From assembly GCA_910575275.1 (NCBI GenBank), contig CAJTEE010000005.1, positions 1 through 64,000 on the forward strand: a stretch of DNA of 64,000 nt, in the 5' to 3' direction. The stretch comes from Lachnospiraceae bacterium. Its GTDB lineage: Bacteria > Bacillota > Clostridia > Lachnospirales > Lachnospiraceae. The notes beneath the pieces are model-generated. The model searched no databases, was not told the origin of the DNA, and worked only from the letters and a program-made list of their open reading frames with translations. Position numbers and translations under genes: made by a program. Positions 1 to 8,063 of the stretch are shown one piece after another (positions within the stretch are counted from its first letter, which is position 1; each line of letters starts with the position of its first letter).

Positions 1-110
1 ACACAAATCTGGAACGACAAAACCATTGGAATCTATGGTTTGTGTTCTGCACGGATTGTGACAAAACGACAAAATAAGGCGTTTCGGGGGTTTGGGTTTC
101 AAATTACTAT
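1..110. other. Sequence upstream of maff2, no gene recognised
   Basis: In Tn1549-like elements this stretch would separate virD4 from maff2. One forward frame is open across it but shows no recognisable VirD4 C-terminus. There is a short hairpin (AAACCAT at 20-26 pairing with ATGGTTT about 34-40). No good ribosome binding site precedes the maff2 start. Confidence 0.3.
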
Positions 111-235
111 ATGGCATTTTTTAACAGCGCAGTAAACGTATTGCAGACACTTGTTATCGCATTGGGCGCAGGTCTGGGCGTATGGGGCGTTATCAATCTC
201 TTAGAGGGTTACGGCAACGACAATCCGGGGGCGAA
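111..235 (+). pseudogene. maff2: maff2, 5' fragment (first 41 codons)
   Basis: The frame encodes the conserved N-terminal part of Maff2, a small two-helix membrane protein of Tn1549-type conjugation modules, by position likely a VirB2-like pilin: MAFFNSAVNVLQ, then a GALGAGLGVWGV-type hydrophobic helix, then EGYGNDNPGA. After the Ala codon the frame enters IME1 and stops at 251, which would give a 46-residue product. The missing continuation is found in two places: KSQGMKQ at 10944-10964 and the C-terminal 22 residues at 24258-24326. Joined, they give a 70-residue protein of normal length. The gene is therefore broken by insertion, not decayed. Confidence 0.9.
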
Positions 236-259
236 TGCTCATGTACGGTAAAGAAGCAA
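236..259 (+). repeat. IME1 left terminal inverted repeat
   Basis: TGCTCATGT is perfectly repeated in inverse at the right end; 20 of the first 24 bases match the right end. It is probably a recombinase binding half-site beside the AA crossover dinucleotide. Confidence 0.8.
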
Positions 260-534
260 GCAACCAAAAACAAGAGATAGACCGCCAGCACCACACTATT
301 CCGAACCAAAGAAAGCAAAGACCAAAAGACAAGCATTATGGAAATGTGCATAACAGGCTATTCCGTCATGGATAACTCTATTCACAGTACATGGAAAAGC
401 GAAAGAGCCGCTTTCCCACGTACTGCAAACAAAGTTACCCACAACTCCATAAGACAGCCAGTTATACACATTCCCACAATGCCGACTGCTGCGGAATCCC
501 TCTCATTCCTGTATTGACAAAGAATTGATAAATA
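260..534. other. IME1 left-end noncoding region with two DnaA-box-like sites
   Basis: No plausible gene is present. TTATACACA at 462-470 matches the DnaA-box pattern TTATNCACA, and TTACCCACA at 435-443 is one mismatch away. Because IME1 encodes RepA- and DnaC-like proteins, this could be part of an origin used while the element is excised. That is inference from two short matches only. Confidence 0.3.
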
Positions 535-885
535 TTATTTTTCAGAAGATTGTAATTGCCTTTCAAGAATGGCTTGTTCCTCACCCCATTTTTTTAACTC
601 TTGTAATGCCGGAACTAATTTCAATCCCGCTTGTGTTAAACCGTATTCGACATGAGGGGGAATTTCCGAATATTGAATACGAGTAACTAAACCATGTGCT
701 TCTAATTCTTGTAGTGAGCGTGTCAACATAATGTTCGTAACACCATGAACTTGCCTTTTTAATTCATTGTAACGTATATTTCCATAAGACAATTTCCATA
801 AAATTGGTAATTTCCAACGACCACTAAGAATATTAAGCGCACTTACAATTTCACAAGAGCCATCATACAAACTATCATCTCTCAT
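535..885 (-). CDS. HxlR-family transcriptional regulator
   Basis: A 116-residue winged-helix protein of the HxlR (DUF24) family of redox- and electrophile-responsive repressors. The family signature runs ALNILSGRWKLPILW, then RYNELKR, then the wing around LVTRIQYSEIPPHVEYGLT. A Cys lies just before the first helix (DGSCEIVSAL), the position of the sensing Cys in YodB/HypR-type members. It is divergent from the flavin reductase gene at 998, sharing a 112-bp intergenic region with the motif GTGCGTACTT at 915-924. The same motif occurs between the second HxlR gene and its divergent partner. It most likely represses the reductase; the ligand is unknown. Confidence 0.9.
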   Translation of the reverse strand: MRDDSLYDGSCEIVSALNILSGRWKLPILWKLSYGNIRYNELKRQVHGVTNIMLTRSLQELEAHGLVTRIQYSEIPPHVEYGLTQAGLKLVPALQELKKWGEEQAILERQLQSSEK

Positions 886-997
886 TTTACCACCACCATT
901 CAGGGCACAAAAATGTGCGTACTTGTATTTTTGTATCTTAGAGCTATACTGAAATTATAACAAATATTCTTTGAATGTAAATAGAAAGGGAACTCTT

Positions 998-1666
998 ATG
1001 AAAGCAATAGCAATTAACGGAAGCCCAAGAAAGAACTGGAATACAGCTAATCTCCTAAAGAAATCTCTTGAAGGGGCAGCGTCTATCGGAGCAGAAACAG
1101 AATTGATTCATCTTTATGATTTGGATTTTAAAGGTTGTAGTAGCTGCTTTGCTTGTAAAAAAATAGAAAGCAACCTTAATGGATATTGTGTGATGAAAGA
1201 CAATTTGACAGACGTGTTAAAGACGATATTATCGAGTGATATTTTGATAATGGGTTCTCCAATTTATTTAGGTAATATTACGGGGGAAATGAAATCATTT
1301 ATGGAACGTTTGATATTCGCAAATCTTTCTTATGATTCAGCAGAACGTACAAATTTTATGGGTGTAATACATTCTGGTTTTATTTATACTATGGGATTGC
1401 CACATGAAATGATTGAATCGTTTGGTTATAAATATATTTTTGAAAACAACAAAAGTTATCTACAGCTTTTAAATGGAATTTCTGAATATATTATTTCGGC
1501 AGATTGTTACCAATTTAATGATTATTCAAAGTACGCAGCATCAAATTTTAGTGAGGAACATAAAGCAGAAATTAGAGAAAAGCAATTCCCAATAGATTGT
1601 CAAAATGCCTTTAAATTGGGGGAGAAATTAGCATTATATGTAAGTAATCAAAGCATAACAAACTAA
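998..1666 (+). CDS. Flavodoxin-family NAD(P)H-dependent FMN reductase
   Basis: A 222-residue cytoplasmic flavoprotein. The N-terminus KAIAINGSPRKNWNTANLLK is the phosphate-binding loop of the NADPH-dependent FMN reductase/flavodoxin-fold family, and SPIYLGNITGEMKSFMERL is the second flavin-contact stretch. A Cys-rich segment (GCSSCFACKK) is typical of the iron-sulfur flavoprotein-like branch. The start at 998 follows GAAAGGG and skips nine upstream in-frame codons. It is divergent from an HxlR regulator, an arrangement typical of quinone, aldehyde or nitro-compound responsive reductases. The substrate cannot be read from the sequence. Confidence 0.85.
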   Translation: MKAIAINGSPRKNWNTANLLKKSLEGAASIGAETELIHLYDLDFKGCSSCFACKKIESNLNGYCVMKDNLTDVLKTILSSDILIMGSPIYLGNITGEMKSFMERLIFANLSYDSAERTNFMGVIHSGFIYTMGLPHEMIESFGYKYIFENNKSYLQLLNGISEYIISADCYQFNDYSKYAASNFSEEHKAEIREKQFPIDCQNAFKLGEKLALYVSNQSITN

Positions 1667-1695
1667 AAGGTTGTTCCTCACTTATAGTAAAAAGG

Positions 1696-2040
1696 TTAAG
1701 TGTTTTTTTCGTGTTTTTGATATGAATGGTATGTTTTACCCCAATCACATAGCTGCGCCAAAATTGGTTTAAGAGTAGCCCCTAATTCACTTAATGAGTA
1801 TTCAACTTTCGGTGGGATTTCCGGGAACACTTTTCGGATAATAATTCCCTGTTCCTCTAATTCCCGAAGCTGCTGCGTCAATGTTTTTGTAGTGATATTA
1901 CCCAAAAGACGCTGTAATTCATTAAATCGGATTGTTCCGCTTGATAAATGCCATAATATTTTCAGCTTCCATTTTCCGCTTAATATGTTTAGCCCGACCT
2001 CAACAGGGCATTGTTTGTCAACTGCTTGTGATTTAGCCAT
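1696..2040 (-). CDS. Second HxlR-family transcriptional regulator
   Basis: A 114-residue HxlR/DUF24 winged-helix protein with CPVEVGLNILSGKWKLKILW at residues 11-30 and the wing IIIRKVFPEIPPKVEYSLSE. The single Cys at residue 11 is the canonical sensing position. It is related to, but clearly diverged from, the HxlR protein at 535-885. It is divergent from the amidohydrolase gene at 2161, and GTGCGTACTT at 2092-2101 in the shared 120-bp region is the likely operator. Its 3' end converges on the FMN reductase with a 29-bp gap. Confidence 0.9.
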   Translation of the reverse strand: MAKSQAVDKQCPVEVGLNILSGKWKLKILWHLSSGTIRFNELQRLLGNITTKTLTQQLRELEEQGIIIRKVFPEIPPKVEYSLSELGATLKPILAQLCDWGKTYHSYQKHEKNT

Positions 2041-2160
2041 AATTTTTTATTCCTTTCAACAGTGTCAAAAAAGATACTTTATATCAAAAAAGTGCGTACT
2101 TAACTTTACACTTTGGTAGTGCTACTCTTATTATATCAAACGTGTCAAGGAGGCGTAAAT

Positions 2161-2970
2161 ATGGTTATTGACAGTCACGAACACATCATGTTTCCAACAA
2201 AAATACAGCTGGATAGAATGGACGCTGCCGGAGTAGATAAGGCAATTTTATTTTGCTCTGCCCCGCACCCCGAAAAAGCAGGTAATCTGAATGAACTTGA
2301 AACAGAAATGAACGCATTATACAAAATACTTGCCGGAGCAAACAAAAAAGAAGATAACATGAAACGATTAGAAAAAAATATTTCAGAAATCACTACGACA
2401 GTAAACGAATATCCTAACCGTTTTTGGGGCTTTGGTTCTGTTCCGTTGGGATTGGGCTTAGAAGAAACACAAAATTGGATAGATTCGCAAATCATAGCTC
2501 ATTCTTTGTGTGGTATAGGCGAATTTACTCCCGGCAATGAGCAGCAGATTTTGCAGTTAGACGTAGTATTTCAAGCGATAAGAAATACAAGGATATATCC
2601 TGTTTGGGTACATACATTTAATCCTGTTACATTGAACGGTATTCGGTTGCTAATGCAATTATGTGAAAAGTACCCGGAAGTGCCTGTTATCTTCGGGCAT
2701 TTAGGCGGTTCTAACTGGATAGATGTGATTAAGTTTGCAAAGGAACATGATAATATCTATTTAGACCTTTCAGCGGCTTTTGCTTCTATCGCTACAAAAA
2801 TGGCATTAGTTGAGTTGCCGGAAAAATGTCTGTACAGTTCCGACGCTCCTTATGGAGAGCCGTATTTATATAAGCAGCTTGTTGAATTTGTAAGCCCCAG
2901 TCAATCAATAGCAAAAATGGCATTGGGTGAAAATATTTTAAGATTGCTGGATAGCATGAATTTAATTTAA
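2161..2970 (+). CDS. Amidohydrolase-family (TIM-barrel) metal-dependent hydrolase
   Basis: A 269-residue protein of the amidohydrolase-2 type. It opens with MVIDSHEHIMFP (the HxH metal motif is SHEH), contains EFTPGNEQQ and YPVWVHTFNP (a metal-binding His), IFGHLGGSNW (another His) and a late YSSDAPYGEP giving the catalytic Asp. This is the motif order of aminocarboxymuconate-semialdehyde decarboxylase-like and related hydrolases. The start at 2161 is set by AAGGAGG eight bases upstream. It is controlled from the same intergenic region as the divergent HxlR gene, so it is probably a detoxification or small-molecule hydrolysis cargo gene of IME1. The substrate is unknown. Confidence 0.8.
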   Translation: MVIDSHEHIMFPTKIQLDRMDAAGVDKAILFCSAPHPEKAGNLNELETEMNALYKILAGANKKEDNMKRLEKNISEITTTVNEYPNRFWGFGSVPLGLGLEETQNWIDSQIIAHSLCGIGEFTPGNEQQILQLDVVFQAIRNTRIYPVWVHTFNPVTLNGIRLLMQLCEKYPEVPVIFGHLGGSNWIDVIKFAKEHDNIYLDLSAAFASIATKMALVELPEKCLYSSDAPYGEPYLYKQLVEFVSPSQSIAKMALGENILRLLDSMNLI

Positions 2971-3038
2971 ACATACCCATTCCATAAATAGTAACCCGTC
3001 AACAATGTTTCCTTTTGGGAGGAAAGGAGGAATTTTCT

Positions 3039-3497
3039 ATGCCTTGCACAGAAGCATACAAAGAACACATCATGTATACTTTCAACGGCTTTTGCAAGAC
3101 TGTCATACGCTATGCAGCACTCAACGCATGGCGTGACAGGAGCAGACGGCGGCAAAAAGAAATATCCCTTGAATACCTCACAGAAGAAAAATTTTACCCT
3201 TTAGGCACAACAGACAAATATTTTGAAGCACCCTATGAAGAATACCCTATAACGATATGCGGTCAGACAGTTATCCTCACCAACGGGGAACTTGCCGCCG
3301 CCCTGTTATCCCTGCCGGAGAGAAACCGGGAAATCATATTTCTTTACTTTTTTGGGGATTACACACAGCGGGAAATCGGGGAAATGTACGGACGCTGCCG
3401 GAGTACGACTGGGTATCAAATCCGCAGGACATTACGGCTCCTGCAAAGGAAAATGGAGGTGCTTTCACATGGGGAATCCAAACCTTTTGCCCTATGA
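3039..3497 (+). CDS. Sigma-70-like regulator of mobile element (region 4 type)
   Basis: A 152-residue protein of the sigma-like family found in Tn916/Tn1549 elements. The C-terminal half is a sigma region 4 helix-turn-helix (LLSLPERNREIIFLYFFGDY, then TQREIGEMYGRCRSTTGYQI). The N-terminal half has the RYAALNAWRDRSRRRQKEISL stretch typical of the family. The start at 3039 follows AAAGGAGG. It overlaps the next gene by 29 bp, as is usual for this pair. By analogy with Tn916 it probably helps control transfer or excision genes. A related regulator in the host ICE (37505) is broken by a stop codon. Confidence 0.8.
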   Translation: MPCTEAYKEHIMYTFNGFCKTVIRYAALNAWRDRSRRRQKEISLEYLTEEKFYPLGTTDKYFEAPYEEYPITICGQTVILTNGELAAALLSLPERNREIIFLYFFGDYTQREIGEMYGRCRSTTGYQIRRTLRLLQRKMEVLSHGESKPFAL

Positions 3498-3678
3498 AAC
3501 GATTGTCCGGGCAACCAGCGGCGAGCCGGAAGCCGTGGACGAGGTTTTACGGCATTACAGCAAGCGTATCCGAATCGCCGCCATTGAAAACGGGCATATC
3601 GACAGGGATACCGAGGACATCATAAAACAGCGGCTTGTTGCTGCCCTGTTCAAGTTCCGTTTTGACACAAAAGAATAA
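3469..3678 (+). CDS. Small HTH-domain conjugative transposon protein
   Basis: A 69-residue protein starting inside the sigma-like gene. The pattern LLPYETIVRATSGEPEAVDE, then VLRHYSKRI, then a C-terminal RLVAALFKFRFD matches the short helix-turn-helix protein that follows the sigma-like factor in Tn916/Tn1549-type elements. It is probably a DNA-binding accessory regulator co-translated with it. The 180-bp stretch after it holds no gene. Confidence 0.75.
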   Translation: MGNPNLLPYETIVRATSGEPEAVDEVLRHYSKRIRIAAIENGHIDRDTEDIIKQRLVAALFKFRFDTKE

Positions 3679-3857
3679 ATATTATATACTATAAATGAGC
3701 AAATCTGAAAAATATACAAAAATGCTTTGGTTTATCCTAACCGTTGCATGAGGTTCAAAGGTCAAAACTAGTTTTTTGTTTATAGCGAGAGAACAGCGAC
3801 TACTTTTTGAGTGGTTCTGTATGAAGAAAACTATTAAGAGGTTGGGGGTGCGGAAAT

Positions 3858-4277
3858 ATGCAGGAAAGAGAAAAAATAATTCGTTTATGGTTTGATATGT
3901 GGTTGCGCCAAGAAGATTTAGGCATAGATGATATTTTTATAGATGATGTTATCTATACTGAAAGCTGGTGTCCCAAATACGAAAACCGGGCAACGGTAAA
4001 ACATTGGTTTAAAGAGTGGAATACTCGTGGCAAAGTCCTTATATGGGAAATAAAACAGTTCTTTCATAAAGATAACCAAACCATTGTGGAATGGTATTTC
4101 AAAAATGAAATGAACACTGGAAGTATAGAGGAATTTGACGGAGTATCACTTGTTGAATGGACAAGCAATAACAAAATAAAATCTTTAAAAGAGTTTGGCT
4201 GTAATCTAAATACCTACAATCCATATCAAAACAGTGATGTGCCACAATTTAAGGCTGAAAAGGCTAATTGGTTTTGA
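3858..4277 (+). CDS. NTF2-like (SnoaL-type) small protein
   Basis: A 139-residue protein with the compact cone-fold pattern of NTF2-like/SnoaL proteins: a leading helix EREKIIRLWFDMWLRQEDLG, DDVIYTESW, a helix around ATVKHWFKEWN, and strands FFHKDNQTIVEWYFKNEM and GVSLVEWTSNNKIKSLKEF. Members bind or convert small molecules or serve as stress-linked accessory proteins. No catalytic assignment is possible. It is AT-rich like the HxlR cargo, and is followed by a terminator at 4323. Confidence 0.6.
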   Translation: MQEREKIIRLWFDMWLRQEDLGIDDIFIDDVIYTESWCPKYENRATVKHWFKEWNTRGKVLIWEIKQFFHKDNQTIVEWYFKNEMNTGSIEEFDGVSLVEWTSNNKIKSLKEFGCNLNTYNPYQNSDVPQFKAEKANWF

Positions 4278-4322
4278 AAACAATTCATGTTTGAACAACT
4301 AAATAACAGCTACACATTGAAG

Positions 4323-4353
4323 CAGGAAATCAAAAAAGGTTTCCTGTTTTTTT
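4323..4353 (+). terminator. Intrinsic terminator after NTF2-like gene
   Basis: CAGGAAA (4323-4329) pairs with TTTCCTG (4340-4346), followed by T7. A very similar hairpin follows the TipA-type gene in IME2 (18293-18325). Confidence 0.8.
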
Positions 4354-4682
4354 GCGCCCATTTTTGGCATTTTGAGAAATCGCCAGTATTATACCGTGCA
4401 AAGGGGATAAAAAGAAATTTCTTAAAATTCCCGCCTATTCCGGCTTGTGTGGTTTTGTAAGGAATAAAGAGAAATTTCCGCAAATCACCATCATTTTTGC
4501 TTTGCGTGGTGTTGTAGGTAGTAGGGGGAGAAATATTTCCGCAGCTTTGGCAAAATCCCCGCTTGCGGCACTAAAGGTATTGAGGGAAGCCAGCACAGAG
4601 GAAGCCGCCACTTTCTTAGAGCAAGATTCTACCACAGTACCAAATTTCGCCTACCGGCTCATTTTGTCCTGCGGGAATCTTG
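4354..4682. other. IME1 noncoding stretch before oriT
   Basis: About 330 bp without a supported gene. Short open frames here lack ribosome binding sites and family features. It leads into the oriT-like repeats and mobC. Confidence 0.4.
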
Positions 4683-4735
4683 TTGGGGTTGCCACCCCAA
4701 GCCCGCCTTTTGCGGCTTGCGCCGCTTGAAAAAAT
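4683..4735 (+). other. oriT: Candidate oriT of IME1
   Basis: TTGGGGT (4683-4689) and ACCCCAA (4694-4700) form an inverted repeat directly followed by a GC-rich GCCCGCC stretch, just upstream of mobC. An equivalent TTGGGGT/ACCCCAA repeat lies beside the relaxase of the host ICE at 34441. This is the expected position and form for a MOBP-type transfer origin. The nick site was not determined. Confidence 0.6.
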
Positions 4736-4761
4736 CCCCCCATGAAAGGAGGTTCACAGCC

Positions 4762-5157
4762 ATGAAAAGATACAACACGCCCCACCGCCACCGGGTAATC
4801 AAAACACGCTTGACCGAGGAAGAATACGCCGAGTTTTCCGAGCGTGTCACCCTCTGCAAAATGAGCCAGTCCGAGTTTATCCGGCAAGCCCTTACCAAGT
4901 CAAGAATACAGCCTGTTATCACCGTTTCCCCGGTCAATGATGAATTGTTATCTGCCGTTGGGAAACTCACAGCCGAGTACGGGAAAATCGGCAGCAACTT
5001 GAATCAGATTGCCCGCTGTCTGAACGAATACGGCGCACCTTATAATACCCTCTCCAATGAGGTACGAGCCGCCCTGTCCGGGCTTTCCGCCTTAAAGTTT
5101 GAAGTCTTGCAGAAAGTAGGTGAAGCCGTTGGCAACATTCAAACATATCAGCTCTAA
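4762..5157 (+). CDS. mobC: MobC-type relaxosome accessory protein
   Basis: A 131-residue ribbon-helix-helix protein of the bacterial mobilization MobC family. It has an N-terminal basic strand (HRHRVIKTRLTEEEYAEF), the helix pair around LCKMSQSEFIRQAL, and the C-terminal MobC signature GSNLNQIARCLNEYG. It would bind oriT and help the relaxase open the DNA. The start at 4762 follows AAAGGAGG. It overlaps the relaxase start by 29 bp. Confidence 0.9.
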   Translation: MKRYNTPHRHRVIKTRLTEEEYAEFSERVTLCKMSQSEFIRQALTKSRIQPVITVSPVNDELLSAVGKLTAEYGKIGSNLNQIARCLNEYGAPYNTLSNEVRAALSGLSALKFEVLQKVGEAVGNIQTYQL

Positions 5158-6760
5158 AAATGCCGATTATGGAGCTGCCGAACAGTACCTAACCTTTGAG
5201 CATGACGAGTTTACCATGAAGCCCACACTGGACGGAAACGGGCGGCTTCTCCCCCGTGACGATTACCGCATATCTTCCCTTAATTGCGGTGATGAAGATT
5301 TTGCAATCGCCTGTATGCGCTCCAATCTGAAATACGGCAAGAACCAGAAACGGGAGGACGTAAAGAGCCACCACTATATTATTTCCTTTGACCCCCGTGA
5401 CGCACCAGACAACGGCTTGACCGTAGACCGGGCGCAAGCGTTGGGCGAGCAGTTCTGTAAAGAGCATTTTCCCGGACATCAAGCGTTGGTATGCACCCAC
5501 CCAGACGGGCATAACCACAGCGGCAACATTCATGTGCATATCGTAATCAATTCTTTGCGGATTGCCGAAGTGCCGCTATTGCCCTACATGGAAAGACCAG
5601 CCGACACAAGGGAGGGCTGCAAGCACCGCTGTACAGACGCAGCTATGGAATACTTCAAAGCGGAAGTTATGGAGATGTGCCACCGGGAAAACCTCTATCA
5701 GATTGACTTGCTGAACGGGAGCAAGAACCGCATTACCGAGCGTGAGTATTGGGCGAAGCGGAAAGGACAAGCCGCACTGGATAAAGAGAACGCTTCCCAA
5801 GCCGCCACAGGAGAGCCGCCCAAGCAAACCAAGTTTGAAACCGACAAGGAGAAGCTACGGCGCACAATCCGCACCGCCCTGTCCTTTGCCGTTTCCTTTG
5901 AGGATTTTTCCGGGAAGCTGCTACAACAGGGCGTGACCGTCAAGGAGAGCCGGGGGAGATTGTCCTATCTCACGCCGGACAGGACGAAGCCAATCACAGC
6001 CCGGAAATTAGGTGATGATTTTGAACGTGCCGCCATACTGGAAGCACTCACCATAAACGCACAGAACGCCGCCAGAGCCGCCGAAAAGCCCCTACCCCAA
6101 CAGGAATACCCCCGGAGCATAAAAGACCGCTTACAGCGCAACAAAGCCGCTATAACCTCCCCGAAACAAGACAGCGTACAGCGCATGGTAGACATAGCCG
6201 CCAAGAAAGCCGAGGGCAAGGGGCGAGGCTATGAAAAGTGGGCGACCTTGCACAACTTGAAGCAAATGGCGGCTACCGTGAGCATTTACGAGGAATCCGG
6301 CTTTTCTTCCCCGGAGGAACTGGAAGCCGCCCTTGCCGCCGCCAGTGCCGGATTGCATGAAACCACCGGGAAACTGAAAGCCGTGGAAAGCACCTTGCGG
6401 GAGAAAAAGGACTTGCAGAAACAGCTATTGGCGTACATCAAGACCAAGCCAGCCCGTGACGGATTGCGGGCGCAGAAAACGGAGAAAGCCCGGAGAGCCT
6501 ACCGGGAGCAGCACGAAAGCGAGTTTATCATTTCCGAATCTGCCGCCCGGTATTTCAAGGCACAGGGAATCTCCAAACTGCCAGCGTCCAAAACATTACA
6601 GACCGAGATTGAGCAGCTTACCAAAGAGAAAAACGCCCTTTACAACGAGTACCGGGAGAAGAAAGAGAACGTCCGGGAATTGCAGACCGTGAAAAGCAAT
6701 CTTGACAAAATCTTACGCCGTGAGCCGGAACGGGGAAAGGGGCAGGAAAATGAACGGTAA
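5129..6760 (+). CDS. mobA: MOBP-type relaxase/mobilization nuclease
   Basis: A 543-residue relaxase that nicks oriT and pilots the strand into the recipient. The likely start is TTG at 5129 (product MATFKHISSKNADYG), preceded by AGGTGA. The N-terminal catalytic domain (1-250) shows the three-His metal motif in GHNHSGNIHVHIVIN. The C-terminal 250 residues are basic, helical and coiled-coil-like with many Glu-Lys-Arg runs, typical of the family. It sits in the order mobC, relaxase, Cys-rich protein with overlaps at both ends. It is homologous in layout to the host ICE relaxase at 32954 but diverged, so IME1 likely recognises its own oriT. Confidence 0.9.
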   Translation: MATFKHISSKNADYGAAEQYLTFEHDEFTMKPTLDGNGRLLPRDDYRISSLNCGDEDFAIACMRSNLKYGKNQKREDVKSHHYIISFDPRDAPDNGLTVDRAQALGEQFCKEHFPGHQALVCTHPDGHNHSGNIHVHIVINSLRIAEVPLLPYMERPADTREGCKHRCTDAAMEYFKAEVMEMCHRENLYQIDLLNGSKNRITEREYWAKRKGQAALDKENASQAATGEPPKQTKFETDKEKLRRTIRTALSFAVSFEDFSGKLLQQGVTVKESRGRLSYLTPDRTKPITARKLGDDFERAAILEALTINAQNAARAAEKPLPQQEYPRSIKDRLQRNKAAITSPKQDSVQRMVDIAAKKAEGKGRGYEKWATLHNLKQMAATVSIYEESGFSSPEELEAALAAASAGLHETTGKLKAVESTLREKKDLQKQLLAYIKTKPARDGLRAQKTEKARRAYREQHESEFIISESAARYFKAQGISKLPASKTLQTEIEQLTKEKNALYNEYREKKENVRELQTVKSNLDKILRREPERGKGQENER

Positions 6761-7136
6761 ACGCCCCTATATGGACTACCCACAGTACAGAGCCGCCCGC
6801 CGCCTTGTACATGAGTGCTGCAACTATGATAACGGCAACTGTATCTTGCTGGATAACGGCGAGCCTTGCGTATGCGTCCAGAGTATCAGCTATTCCCTTA
6901 TGTGCCGCTGGTTCACTGCCGCCGTGCTGCCGCTGGACGGGAAACTGGAAGCCGCCCTACTCCACCGGGCAGACAGGAAACGCTGTACCGAGTGCGGCGG
7001 GTATTTTCTCCCCAAGTCAAACCGTGGGAAATACTGCCCGGATTGCGCCGGACGCATGAAAAGAATCAAAGCCGCACAGCGCAAGCGGAAACAGAGGGAT
7101 AAATGTCACGCTTTAGGATATTCCAAACCCCCGTAA
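6750..7136 (+). CDS. Cysteine-rich VLP-domain protein
   Basis: A 128-residue protein with two Cys clusters: an N-terminal CCNYDNGNCILLDNGEPCVC and a C-terminal CTECGGYFLPKSNRGKYCPDC zinc-ribbon-like pair, then a basic tail. This is the Cys_rich_VLP type found next to relaxases of Tn1549-like elements. A related gene is at 31247 in the host ICE. It overlaps the relaxase by 11 bp, so it is probably co-translated. The function is unknown; DNA binding through zinc ribbons is plausible. Confidence 0.75.
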   Translation: MNGKRPYMDYPQYRAARRLVHECCNYDNGNCILLDNGEPCVCVQSISYSLMCRWFTAAVLPLDGKLEAALLHRADRKRCTECGGYFLPKSNRGKYCPDCAGRMKRIKAAQRKRKQRDKCHALGYSKPP

Positions 7137-7236
7137 ATCAAGGCTTTTTTGACCGCCCTCAACAGGTAGCCGATAATTTATCCTTTACCCCCGAAAATGC
7201 CGTTTTAACTGCGTAACAGGAAGCCACAGACAGGAG

Positions 7237-8001
7237 GTGAGAACCATAACCGAATACATCACAGCCGACACCATATTGCCCCGTTTTCTGCCCTATCCCT
7301 ATTTTCTGCTGAAAATGGACTTGTCGCATACTGCAAGGCTGCTCTATGGGCTGCTTCTTGACCGTTCCACCCTCTCACAGAAGAACGGCTGGCAGGACAG
7401 CGAGGGCAGGACGTATATTGTCTACCCCGTTTCGGAGATAACGGAAATGCTGGATAAAGGCAGCACCGCCATAAAAAGCGCACTGAACGAGCTGGACGCT
7501 GCCGGGCTTCTGGTGAGGGAACGCCGGGGCTTCTCCGCACCCAACCGCCTTTATGTGAAAATACCGCAAATGCCAGTGGTACAGTTTTCCGACCATATGA
7601 CAGCCATACAGCCGGAAAACCGACCCTCTGATAGCCGGAAAAGCGACCCTCATAAGGACGGAAAACCGACCTTTGCGTTGGACGGAAAACCGACCCCTAA
7701 CCAACTTACTATAAACCAACTAAAAGAGAACCAACGAAAAGGAGTGAGTGGGGAGCAGCCCGCACCCTTTGGCAGATATAAAAACCTTTTCCTCTCCGAA
7801 TCCGAGTATGCGGAGCTGAAAGGGGAATACCCGGACAGGCTGGAACGGTTCATTGAGGAATTGAGCGAGTTCATAGCCGCCTATGGGAAAGTGTACGCCA
7901 ACCATGCCGCCGCTGTCCGTATGTGGGCAAGACGTGACAGGAAAGGCACAGGAAAGAAAGGAATCCCCGATTATTCCTACAAAGAGGGCGAGAGCCTTTG
8001 A
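7237..8001 (+). CDS. repA: Replication initiator protein A-like
   Basis: A 254-residue RepA_N-type initiator. The N-terminal winged-helix domain includes LPRFLPYPYFLLKMDLSHTA and LLYGLLLDRSTLSQKNGW, followed by TEMLDKGSTAIKSALNELDA as the recognition helix. The C-terminal part is a DnaA/DnaD-like helical domain (SEYAELKGEYPDRLERFIEE). The ribosome binding site CAGGAGG (7231-7237) overlaps the GTG at 7237, so the working start may be a non-standard ATA at 7246. With the DnaC-like gene downstream it implies autonomous replication of the excised form of IME1. Confidence 0.8.
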   Translation: MRTITEYITADTILPRFLPYPYFLLKMDLSHTARLLYGLLLDRSTLSQKNGWQDSEGRTYIVYPVSEITEMLDKGSTAIKSALNELDAAGLLVRERRGFSAPNRLYVKIPQMPVVQFSDHMTAIQPENRPSDSRKSDPHKDGKPTFALDGKPTPNQLTINQLKENQRKGVSGEQPAPFGRYKNLFLSESEYAELKGEYPDRLERFIEELSEFIAAYGKVYANHAAAVRMWARRDRKGTGKKGIPDYSYKEGESL

Positions 8002-8063
8002 CCACATAAATACAACGCCCCGTAAACAGGGCGTAAAAGACCATGAACAAGGAGGACGATTTT

